This document shows positions 7,017 to 13,412 of a stretch of 24,771 nucleotides of DNA, in pieces. The stretch lies in NCBI GenBank assembly GCA_038230655.1, contig JBBRMU010000016.1:1-24771 (forward strand). Direction: 5' to 3'. This DNA is from JBBRMU01 sp038230655. GTDB taxonomy: Bacteria > Patescibacteriota > Microgenomatia > UBA1406 > GWC2-37-13. The notes under the pieces are model-generated. The model searched no databases. It was not told the origin of the DNA and saw only the letters and a list, made by a program, of their open reading frames with translations. The translations under genes were made by a program, and so were the position numbers. The stretch's first letter is position 1, and the number at the start of each line of letters is the position of its first letter.

Positions 7017-7115
7017 TTTGCGGGAATTAACTCCATTTTTATACACAATACTTAGAAAAATTGTGGATAACTTTGGAATGTAATTTATGTGTATAAAACT
7101 ATTTTGCGGGAATTA
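7017..7115. other. Cluster of DnaA-box-like 9-mers between 13-bp direct repeats (candidate origin)
   Basis: TTTGCGGGAATTA occurs at 7017-7029 and again at 7103-7115. Between them lie TTATACACA (7039-7047), TGTGGATAA (7062-7070, the exact complement of the E. coli consensus TTATCCACA) and TGTGTATAA (7088-7096, complement of TTATACACA). An AT-rich stretch lies to the left (about 6890-7010). This layout is what a compact origin or a DnaA-titrating site looks like. dnaA and dnaN are not in the window, and strand bias of the genes does not switch here, so the claim stays tentative. Confidence 0.45.
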
Positions 7116-7129
7116 TAGTCACATACTGC

Positions 7130-7146
7130 ATACTAGTAGGGAGTAT
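7130..7146. promoter_or_regulatory. Inverted repeat, candidate CsoR/CstR-type operator
   Basis: ATACT (7130-7134) and AGTAT (7142-7146) flank AGTAGGG. The layout resembles the AT-flanked, G/C-centred operators of the CsoR family, and it stands just upstream of the csoR -35 box, fitting autoregulation. Confidence 0.4.
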
Positions 7147-7152
7147 ATACAC

Positions 7153-7181
7153 TTTACTAATGGGTATTAATCATTTACAAT
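7153..7181 (+). promoter_or_regulatory. Leaderless promoter of the CsoR-like gene
   Basis: TTTACT (7153-7158), 17 bases, TACAAT (7176-7181), then only 5 bases to ATG at 7187. A GAGG at 7182-7185 is too close to the ATG to act as a normal ribosome binding site. Confidence 0.55.
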
Positions 7182-7186
7182 GAGGT

Positions 7187-7423
7187 ATGGAAAGTGCAGA
7201 GTTAGGTAAAAGAATTAACCGATTAATTGGACAGCTTAAGGGGATCCAGAAGATGGCGGAGGAAGACCGGGAATGCTCAGATATACTACAGCAAATTTCG
7301 GCTATAAAAAAAGCCATTGATGGGCTCTCAAAAGAGATAGTAATTGGCAATATTTGTAAGTATGTCCCGGCGGATCAAACTAAAAAAGTGGAGCAAATGG
7401 TAGAAAGAGCAATCAATCTTTAA
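7187..7423 (+). CDS. CsoR/RcnR-family repressor, CstR-like with shifted cysteine
   Basis: 78 residues, an all-helical repressor of the CsoR/RcnR/FrmR/CstR family: RINRLIGQLKGIQKM is the DNA-binding helix, followed by C30 in ECSDIL and the A..A...L core. Copper-type CsoR proteins have Cys, then His at +25 and Cys at +29. Here +25 is Asn (N55), as in the persulfide sensor CstR, +29 is Tyr (Y59), and the second Cys sits at +27 (C57, in GNICKYV). Copper binding in the classic way is therefore unlikely, and a thiol or persulfide switch between C30 and C57 is possible. It lies 203 bases before trxB on the same strand, which fits a redox or sulfur role. Family is firm; ligand is inferred. Confidence 0.85.
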   Translation: MESAELGKRINRLIGQLKGIQKMAEEDRECSDILQQISAIKKAIDGLSKEIVIGNICKYVPADQTKKVEQMVERAINL

Positions 7424-7563
7424 AAAGTCTCTCCAAATGCCGTTTTGCGGGCAAATTTGAGTTTATATCTGGAGTTGTCTAAGACCGTTGCAAAATTAAG
7501 AAAAAGAGGCTAATTTCTCAATAATCTAAGGATTTAGGTTGAAAACCTTAGAAAATAGTATTT

Positions 7564-7577
7564 CATTAAATTTAATG
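7564..7577. promoter_or_regulatory. Perfect 14-bp palindrome upstream of trxB
   Basis: CATTAAATTTAATG is its own complement and lies about 30 bases before the extended -10 of trxB. This position is right for an operator or activator site. It has no G/C core, so it is a different kind of site from the csoR operator. Confidence 0.4.
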
Positions 7578-7603
7578 TTTATTAAGAAATCTTGGAGATC
7601 ATT

Positions 7604-7612
7604 TGTTAAAAT
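7604..7612 (+). promoter_or_regulatory. Extended -10 promoter of trxB
   Basis: TGTTAAAAT fits the extended -10 pattern TGnTAnnnT. It ends 14 bases before the ATG, giving a very short leader. No Shine-Dalgarno is present in the A-rich leader. Confidence 0.45.
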
Positions 7613-7626
7613 GAAATTGAAAAAAT

Positions 7627-8622
7627 ATGGAAAACACACAAAATACCGTACATAACGTCTTGATAATCGGTGGAGGTCCAGCCGGTTTGTCTGCCGCAAT
7701 TTATAATGCTCGCGCGAGCCTGAGTCCAGTTGTTTTTGCAGGCTCGCCTCCTGGTGGACAGCTAACTTTAACCTCTGAAGTCGAGAACTTTCCTGGATAC
7801 GACCATATATTAGGAGCAGAGTTAATCCAAAAGATTCGTGGACAAGCTGAAAAATTTGGAACTATATTCCATGATGAGAATGTCTTGAACGTGGATTTTT
7901 CTAAGCATCCCTTCGAGGTGACAACAATCTCAAGTAAACATCATGCAAAATCAATTATCATTGCAACGGGCGCGAAGGCCATCTGGTTAAACCTGGAGTC
8001 TGAACAGCGACTCCGGGGCAAAGGGGTCTCTGCCTGCGCGACTTGTGATGGGTTTTTCTTCAAAAACAAAGTCGTGGCTGTTGTGGGAGGTGGTGATACA
8101 GCTTTGGAGGAAGCCTTAACACTCACCAAGTTTGCCTCAAAAGTGTATGTACTTCATCGTCGTGACTCCTTTAGAGCTTCTAAAATAATGCAGGAGCGAG
8201 TTTTAAGCCATCCTAATATTGAGGTAATGTGGAATACCGCTGTGACCGAGGTCCTTGGTCAAATGAAGGTGGAAGGGATCAAACTTAAAACGGGGGAGAC
8301 GGAGTCAATCTTAGAAGTGAGCGGACTTTTCTTGGCGATTGGACATACGCCTGATACGGCTGTCTTTAAAGATCACATCGAACTTGATGAGAAGGGCTAT
8401 ATTATTACTACTCAGCGTGAAGCGATGGAGCTTATGAAAAATGGGGGTGACTCAAAAAAATCAATGTTTGATGTTACTTATCAGAGTGCAACCACTGTGC
8501 CTGGTATCTTCGCTGCAGGCGACTGTGTTGACTACATCTACAGACAGGCTGCGACAGCTGCAGGTATGGGTGTTGCTGCTGCCCTTGAGGCTGAAAAATG
8601 GCTAGAGCTCAGTCATAGCTAA
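7627..8622 (+). CDS. trxB: Thioredoxin-disulfide reductase
   Basis: FAD/NADPH flavoenzyme that reduces thioredoxin. The FAD-binding motif GGGPAG is at residues 15-20; the redox-active pair is C137 and C140 in CATCDG; the NADPH-binding site is GGGDTALEEA (154-163) with HRRDSFR (177-183); the C-terminal FAD motif is GIFAAGD near residue 297. 331 residues is slightly more than the usual 305-321. The extra length lies before the last motif (roughly 265-290, MELMKNGGDSKKSMF), a charged insertion. No thioredoxin gene is adjacent. The upstream CsoR/CstR-like gene on the same strand suggests redox-linked control, but trxB has its own promoter and palindrome. Confidence 0.95.
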   Translation: MENTQNTVHNVLIIGGGPAGLSAAIYNARASLSPVVFAGSPPGGQLTLTSEVENFPGYDHILGAELIQKIRGQAEKFGTIFHDENVLNVDFSKHPFEVTTISSKHHAKSIIIATGAKAIWLNLESEQRLRGKGVSACATCDGFFFKNKVVAVVGGGDTALEEALTLTKFASKVYVLHRRDSFRASKIMQERVLSHPNIEVMWNTAVTEVLGQMKVEGIKLKTGETESILEVSGLFLAIGHTPDTAVFKDHIELDEKGYIITTQREAMELMKNGGDSKKSMFDVTYQSATTVPGIFAAGDCVDYIYRQAATAAGMGVAAALEAEKWLELSHS

Positions 8623-8701
8623 GCATTAATCGAAGGCCAACTGCAAATAACAGATGAGCGAGAAAAATGCGAGTATTAACAAAAAAAGACGTTACACTTC
8701 A

Positions 8702-8710
8702 TGGTAAAAT
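8702..8710 (+). promoter_or_regulatory. Extended -10 promoter of the LysM-M23 gene
   Basis: TGGTAAAAT fits the extended -10 pattern and ends 15 bases before the ATG. No ribosome binding site is evident. Confidence 0.4.
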
Positions 8711-8725
8711 ATATGAATATTCTCT

Positions 8726-9787
8726 ATGCATGATCTTCGCGGTTTTTTATTCTTTATAAAAAACTATTTATTACACAGAGTGTTGGGGGTTGGTAGTGGG
8801 GTAGAGCGTTTCAAAGACCTCATTGTAGCTTTATTGGTGATAAAACGGGGCAAATATTCAAACTCATTCTTAAATACCTCATTCTTACTTCTTGTTGCTG
8901 CTGGCTTCATTGGTGGACCGATTATCGCGGAAAATAACTCTTTTATTAACTCTCTTAGTCAGAATAATAACTATACAGCCTCCGTTGTTTCCTATAATCC
9001 TTATGAAAATTCTCTAGGCACGATTATCTCTAATAAACCTCCTTCAAGTGTCAGAGACTACTCAGTTGCTAATGGAGATACGATTGGCTCAATCGCTCAG
9101 AAATTTAACATCTCAATCGACACGATAAAGTGGGCAAATAATATGAAAACTGACATTATTAAACCAGGCGATAAGCTTAAAATTCCCCCGATTACGGGAA
9201 TTGTTCATAAAGTTGTGTTTGGTGAAAACATCTACTCTATCGCTAAAAAATACAAAGTTGACCCACAAAACATTGTCAACTTCCCTTTTAATGACTTTGA
9301 AGACTTAAGTACCTTTTCTCTGGCCACGGGACAGATCGTTTATGTGCCTGACGGTGTTATCGAAGATGAGAAGGCGCCGCCAAAAGTTGCCCCTCAGTTT
9401 GCGCAGGTAAATGTAGGCGTTAAGGGTTCTTCGAATTTTATCTGGCCTACGACTGGGACTATAACTCAATATCCAATCTGGTACCATATGGCTCTTGATA
9501 TTGCCAATAATGCTTCCCCGCCTGTTTTTGCTTCAGATACAGGAACGGTTGTATCGGCTTACTGTATGGCGTATGACTATGGTTGTCATATTATTATTGA
9601 TCATGGAAATGGATATCAGACACTGTATGGTCATCTTTCAGCATTTGCTGTCCATGCAGGTCAAACGGTAACTCAGCGTCAGTTACTGGGCACAATGGGA
9701 TCGACTGGCCGGTCAACAGGCACGCATTTGCATTTTGAGATCCGCTCAGGGGGAACGTTGCTGAACCCCTTGAACTTCTTGAAGTAA
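8726..9787 (+). CDS. LysM-M23 peptidoglycan hydrolase, membrane-anchored
   Basis: 353 residues. A basic, partly hydrophobic N-terminus (1-50) leads to one membrane helix (about 52-68, FLLLVAAGFIGGPIIA). A linker follows, then two LysM peptidoglycan-binding repeats (about 111-154, opening YSVANGDTIGSIAQKF, and 160-207, opening VHKVVFGENIYSIAKKY). The C-terminus is an M23/LytM peptidase with the full zinc and catalytic set: H254 and D258 in HMALD, H303 in YGHLS, and H334/H336 in GTHLHFE. It should therefore be active, unlike the degenerate EnvC/NlpD type. It cleaves peptide cross-links in the wall outside the membrane. It is a single-gene unit in a convergent pair with the GlcG-like gene. Confidence 0.92.
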   Translation: MHDLRGFLFFIKNYLLHRVLGVGSGVERFKDLIVALLVIKRGKYSNSFLNTSFLLLVAAGFIGGPIIAENNSFINSLSQNNNYTASVVSYNPYENSLGTIISNKPPSSVRDYSVANGDTIGSIAQKFNISIDTIKWANNMKTDIIKPGDKLKIPPITGIVHKVVFGENIYSIAKKYKVDPQNIVNFPFNDFEDLSTFSLATGQIVYVPDGVIEDEKAPPKVAPQFAQVNVGVKGSSNFIWPTTGTITQYPIWYHMALDIANNASPPVFASDTGTVVSAYCMAYDYGCHIIIDHGNGYQTLYGHLSAFAVHAGQTVTQRQLLGTMGSTGRSTGTHLHFEIRSGGTLLNPLNFLK

Positions 9788-9840
9788 GGGTAGTACGTTA
9801 ATTGGATAAATAGGCGTATGAGATATGTATTTTATTAGGT

Positions 9841-9879
9841 TTAAAAAAATAACTCTTCAAATTACTTCAAAGAGTTATT
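9841..9879 (-). terminator. Intrinsic terminator of the GlcG-like gene
   Basis: On the minus strand a perfect 10-bp stem (arms 9870-9879 and 9848-9857, 12-base loop) is followed by a run of five T residues (9847-9843). It lies 12 bases past the stop of the 10295-9891 gene. The same stem could also slow transcription from the LysM-M23 gene. Confidence 0.75.
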
Positions 9880-9890
9880 CTTAACGAAGT

Positions 9891-10295
9891 TTATCCCTCT
9901 AAGACTTTTACTGCTTCTTGTGCGCAGAGAACATCCTGTTGAGTATCAGGAGAGCCTCCGACTCCGACTCCTCCGATCACCTTTTCACCGGATTTTATTG
10001 GGAAACCACCGGCCATAGTAGTAAGTTGTCCCCCAAAAAGCGAGTCTATCCCAAAGTAAGGCTTGCCTTCAACAGCATATTTACTAATAGTATCTGTAGG
10101 CATTCTAAGTGTTGCAGCAGTAAAAGCTTTAGTTGTTGCAAATTTAGGACTTATATTTAAGGCCCCATCCATGCGGCTTGAAGCAACTAAAGCTCCATGT
10201 TCATCCACGATTACTGTTGTAACTGTCATTCCTAATTCTTTAGCTTTATTTTCTGAAGCTTCTAGAGCTTTTTTAGCTTTTTCTAATGTCATCAT
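9891..10295 (-). CDS. GlcG/HbpS-family protein
   Basis: 134 residues covering the whole family domain (DUF336/GlcG). Motifs: VTTVIVDEHGALVASSRMDGA (21-44 region), S..FATTKAFTAATLRMPT, and the glycine-rich end GGFPI..GEKVIGGVGVGGS. Members include the haem-binding, redox-sensing HbpS of Streptomyces and GlcG next to glycolate oxidase genes; most have no known reaction. There is no signal peptide, so this one is cytoplasmic. It has one cysteine near the end (C123). The start has a perfect Shine-Dalgarno, AAAGGAGGTG (10303-10312), the strongest in the window, and a terminator follows, so this is an independent, well-expressed unit. Unlike the essential genes nearby, it looks like an accessory gene. 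Confidence 0.88.
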   Translation of the reverse strand: MMTLEKAKKALEASENKAKELGMTVTTVIVDEHGALVASSRMDGALNISPKFATTKAFTAATLRMPTDTISKYAVEGKPYFGIDSLFGGQLTTMAGGFPIKSGEKVIGGVGVGGSPDTQQDVLCAQEAVKVLEG

Positions 10296-10302
10296 TTACA
10301 TA

Positions 10303-10312
10303 CACCTCCTTT
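10303..10312 (-). promoter_or_regulatory. Full-length Shine-Dalgarno of the GlcG-like gene
   Basis: AAAGGAGGTG on the minus strand matches the 16S tail over nine bases or more. It selects the ATG at 10295 over the next ATG at 10292. Confidence 0.75.
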
Positions 10313-10385
10313 CTTGTATATAATATTAATATAGAAAAGAGTATATATATTAGCATTATAAAAATCAATGTTATTAATCTCTTTT

Positions 10386-10401
10386 ATAGTTAATAAACTA
10401 T
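10386..10401. promoter_or_regulatory. Inverted repeat in the divergent glcG/yrdC promoter region
   Basis: ATAGTT and AACTAT around AATA. It is placed between divergent genes, next to the -35 box of the 10466 gene. A shared operator is possible, but the DNA is very AT-rich and chance repeats are common. Confidence 0.3.
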
Positions 10402-10410
10402 ACAACTATT

Positions 10411-10446
10411 GTTTTTTTGACTAATGTAGAGTAACATATCTAATAA
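10411..10446 (+). promoter_or_regulatory. Promoter of the YrdC-domain gene
   Basis: TTGACT, 18 bases, TAATAA. The expected start falls near 10450, giving a leader under 20 bases. No Shine-Dalgarno precedes the ATG at 10466. Confidence 0.45.
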
Positions 10447-10465
10447 TATTAATTATAATGATTCG

Positions 10466-11425
10466 ATGGCTCTAAAAGAAATGGCAACCTATACTAGTGA
10501 TGTCGCAGAATATAAGGGAATTCTAAAGAGATATCCAGATGTGGGCTCTTTGGACGATCAAGTTAGTTTAAATCAAGCTGCTGATTTAGTAAAATCAGGT
10601 AGAATAATCGTGGCACAAATGAGAGGGGTATTCGGTTTTTTCTCTGACGCTCAGCAGCACACTTCAGTTGCAAAAATTAGACAAATTAAAGGGGATAAAC
10701 CGGATAAAGCATTATCTACAATGATTTCCGGAGAAAATTTCATCAAACTGTTGGATTTAGATCATATCCATCCAGCTTATAGAGCAATATGTAAGGATGC
10801 TCAAGAATATGAGCAAGTTTTTGGAAGCATCTGTCACACAAAGGCACCGATATTAAAAAACTACTCAACAATTAATAAAATAGAGATACCTGCTGATATA
10901 TACACGACAGAGCGACTACCAGATGGTAAAGAGAGAAAAATCATATATAACTTAAGCACTATAGGACATGACCCTATGACGAGATTACTTACAGAAATAC
11001 ATAAAAGAGGAGTGGATGTAGTTGCTGTTACATCGGCTAACCCGAGTAAACAGCCAGAATATACTAGTAGAGAAGAAGTCCTGGAATATTGTACAAATTA
11101 TATTGACGATATTCCATTTGTGTTGACTGATCCTTTACCTATTCGTAGAGGAATTGTTGGATCTTTTCCACAATTTGACTTAATTACAGGTTATCTCATT
11201 AGAGAAGGGCATATACCAACTGATTTACTAGAGTTTTTATTAACGAAAAGACAGGGAGAAGGTAAAGCTGATAGTATAGTTAATAAAAAAATCACTAAAA
11301 AATCAAATTACCCATCTTATAATTTTAAAAAAGAAGAAATTCTTAATTTTGAAATAAATAATCCAGCAAGTTTGAGAAAAGCCATTTTAGATTTTATCCA
11401 TACTACTGATGAGGAAGTCGTTTGA
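10466..11425 (+). CDS. YrdC/Sua5-domain protein, divergent
   Basis: 319 residues. A YrdC-like domain is supported by GFFSDAQQHTSVAKIRQIKG (family: DA.N..A..RI..IKGRP), by VVAVTSANPS (the nucleotide-binding SAN motif) and by a late PLPIRRGIVGSFPQFDLITG segment. Canonical TsaC/Sua5 enzymes, which make threonylcarbamoyl-AMP for tRNA t6A, carry PTDTVYGL at the start of the domain; here that place reads AQMRGVFGF, so the substrate pocket is changed. A C-terminal tail of about 60 residues is lysine-rich. It converges on, and overlaps by 23 bases, the dehydratase gene. It is more likely a paralogue with an altered substrate than the housekeeping TsaC, but this is inference. Confidence 0.75.
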   Translation: MALKEMATYTSDVAEYKGILKRYPDVGSLDDQVSLNQAADLVKSGRIIVAQMRGVFGFFSDAQQHTSVAKIRQIKGDKPDKALSTMISGENFIKLLDLDHIHPAYRAICKDAQEYEQVFGSICHTKAPILKNYSTINKIEIPADIYTTERLPDGKERKIIYNLSTIGHDPMTRLLTEIHKRGVDVVAVTSANPSKQPEYTSREEVLEYCTNYIDDIPFVLTDPLPIRRGIVGSFPQFDLITGYLIREGHIPTDLLEFLLTKRQGEGKADSIVNKKITKKSNYPSYNFKKEEILNFEINNPASLRKAILDFIHTTDEEVV

Positions 11426-13406
11426 GATTATCTTCAACTCTGTCGTTATCTGACCGATATTCTTCAAAAGTTGCTATATAACCTCTTATTGCTGAATCTG
11501 CAACTAGTCGAGCTGAACCCAGATAAACAGCTGAGCTAGGATCTCCCATTCTTCCTTTAAAATTCCGGTTTGAAGCAGAAATGGCTTTCTTACCTGCCTC
11601 TAGAGAGCCTGGTCCTTCTCCTATACAGCTAGAGCAAGCACTTTCGTCTGAAATTATAGCACCTGCTGCTCTTAAAATATTTAAAAGTCCAGAACTGTCA
11701 GCTTTATCTCTAATTTCTTTAGAGCTAATAGTAATATACAATGGAATTTGAATTTTTTTATCAGAAAGAACTGCCGCTAATTCAACAACATCATAATATC
11801 CTAAGGTACACGAAACAAAGTTAGCTTGGTCTAAATGGATTTTTTCTCGGATTGTACTTAATGGTACACCATTCCTTGGACTACCTGGAGTGGCTATCCA
11901 AGGACTTGTCTCAGATAAATCTACTTCAAAAATTTGTTTATAGCTACAGTTTTCATCTGGAACCCCATATAGATTAAGCGCTTCTTCTTCACTCATTCCA
12001 AATCTATCCATAAGATCAGTCACCCCATCTGAATATGCTTCTGTTACCGCTATTTCACCATTTAACACTTCAGGCACCATATTACATAATGCCACAACTT
12101 CATCTCGATTTAGACTGTTAAACCCAGTGCCTCCGAACTCAACAACACTTGTACCTTGATAATATTTAGTACGTGAGGCTAATTCTAGTTGAGCATCTCT
12201 AATTGAGGTTCCAGGCGGAAGTTTACCTTTAAAAGAAATTCGAGTTGTTTCACCTGTAGAGTATGGTACTTTTCCTTTAGCTAAAGCTGCAGCTAGCATA
12301 GTAGATCCTACAGGTATAGCTAATATTGGGAGCGCTCCAAGTGAAGGAGTATGTGAGTCTGTTGCTATTGCTACTTGAGTGGTTCGAGGGTCAATCCTTT
12401 GGAGCATATCTCGGTGACAAATACCTGTTCCGCCACCATTTTTTTTTGTACCATAGTGATAATTTTCATGAGGAATTTTCAACTCTTCTAGTGCAAATTT
12501 TCTCTGATTCTCAGTAAGACCAGGAATAACAGAATTATTAGATAGTGCAAAATGGTCTTCATATAGATGAATTTTATTTCTTGCAAGTTCTAAATTCTGC
12601 AAATTTTCTCCATAGAATTCTTTTAAGGAAGCTCTAACTATTCCAGATAATCCTACATATGAATATGCAAGATCAATAGGTAAAAGACTTGTCTCGTTAC
12701 TAGCAACACTTTTTAAAGCACATGCTTTTGCTAATCGCTTCTCATAGATATTCATCGGCCGTTCTTCTTTTGAATGTGGACTAATTTCTGGTTTTGGATA
12801 CTTTCCATCATCAATACCTTTAAGATAGGGTAATAGTCCACCTGCTATGACAATCCATCTTTCAAGATTATCTTTCTCTTCCAGGAAAGACTCAAGTTTT
12901 ACTGGTCTTCCTTTTTGGATTTCAGTAGCAAGCTCCATATTAGTCGAGGTCAAAAGTCCTAGATGACTAGCATTTCTTTGAAATATTGGACCAAAACTTT
13001 CAGCAACAACTCCAGATATGCCTGATTTTATAAGACTCCAAACTGCTTGTTCTCGACTTGAACCCATACCAAATCTTTTACCTCCAACAATGACAGTGCC
13101 ATTACTTTTTTTTAGTTCTCCTGTTACCAAGCCTAACCCTAAAAGGGCACGTTCGCCCAAGAGTTCCATGTCGTCTGTTAATAAATCAGATACGGAAATT
13201 ATACTATCGGTAGAAATGTCTGATTGTAAATTTGTAGGAAAGTCAAGTCTTCTTTCACTCCCAGAAGGATCCATTTGTACATTGATTTCATTAATATTTT
13301 CGGTAAGATAAATGACCCCTCCAAAGTTAATTATATTTTTTTGGGGAGTTGTACTTATCTTTTCAAGAGGCCCACCAAAATTGATACGTAAGTTTTCATG
13401 TAACAT
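11403..13406 (-). CDS. Aconitase-family dehydratase, LeuD-LeuC order fusion
   Basis: 667 residues fusing both halves of an isopropylmalate/homoaconitate-type isomerase. Residues about 25-200 are the small swivel domain with FGMGSSREQAVW (112-123). Residues about 215-645 are the large domain: GICHRDM (H331), ATDSHTPSLGALP (D350, S351, H352), the iron-sulfur cysteines C533 (SCTLGYY), C591 and C594 (CSSCIG), and NRNFKGRMG (613-621). All three 4Fe-4S ligands are present, so it should be active. Classical aconitases have large then swivel; here the swivel is first. Its start follows the upstream synthase stop by 6 bases, without a ribosome binding site, so translation is probably coupled. Substrate is not certain: isopropylmalate, homocitrate or another 2-alkylmalate. 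Confidence 0.85.
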   Translation of the reverse strand: MLHENLRINFGGPLEKISTTPQKNIINFGGVIYLTENINEINVQMDPSGSERRLDFPTNLQSDISTDSIISVSDLLTDDMELLGERALLGLGLVTGELKKSNGTVIVGGKRFGMGSSREQAVWSLIKSGISGVVAESFGPIFQRNASHLGLLTSTNMELATEIQKGRPVKLESFLEEKDNLERWIVIAGGLLPYLKGIDDGKYPKPEISPHSKEERPMNIYEKRLAKACALKSVASNETSLLPIDLAYSYVGLSGIVRASLKEFYGENLQNLELARNKIHLYEDHFALSNNSVIPGLTENQRKFALEELKIPHENYHYGTKKNGGGTGICHRDMLQRIDPRTTQVAIATDSHTPSLGALPILAIPVGSTMLAAALAKGKVPYSTGETTRISFKGKLPPGTSIRDAQLELASRTKYYQGTSVVEFGGTGFNSLNRDEVVALCNMVPEVLNGEIAVTEAYSDGVTDLMDRFGMSEEEALNLYGVPDENCSYKQIFEVDLSETSPWIATPGSPRNGVPLSTIREKIHLDQANFVSCTLGYYDVVELAAVLSDKKIQIPLYITISSKEIRDKADSSGLLNILRAAGAIISDESACSSCIGEGPGSLEAGKKAISASNRNFKGRMGDPSSAVYLGSARLVADSAIRGYIATFEEYRSDNDRVEDNLKRLPHQ

Positions 13407-13412
13407 AGTATA

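Larger units (their letters stand above)
6640..7186. other. 547-base gene-free region downstream of rho, upstream of csoR
   Basis: No ORF with coding character is seen. Contents in order: ATAGCG/CGCTAT inverted arms around a loop (about 6660-6710, possible rho 3' structure); two ATCATATA direct repeats near 6744-6767; the second copy of a 14-mer (6796-6809); an AT-rich stretch (6890-7015); the DnaA-box cluster bracketed by 13-mers (7017-7115); and the csoR operator and promoter (7130-7181). Confidence 0.6.
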
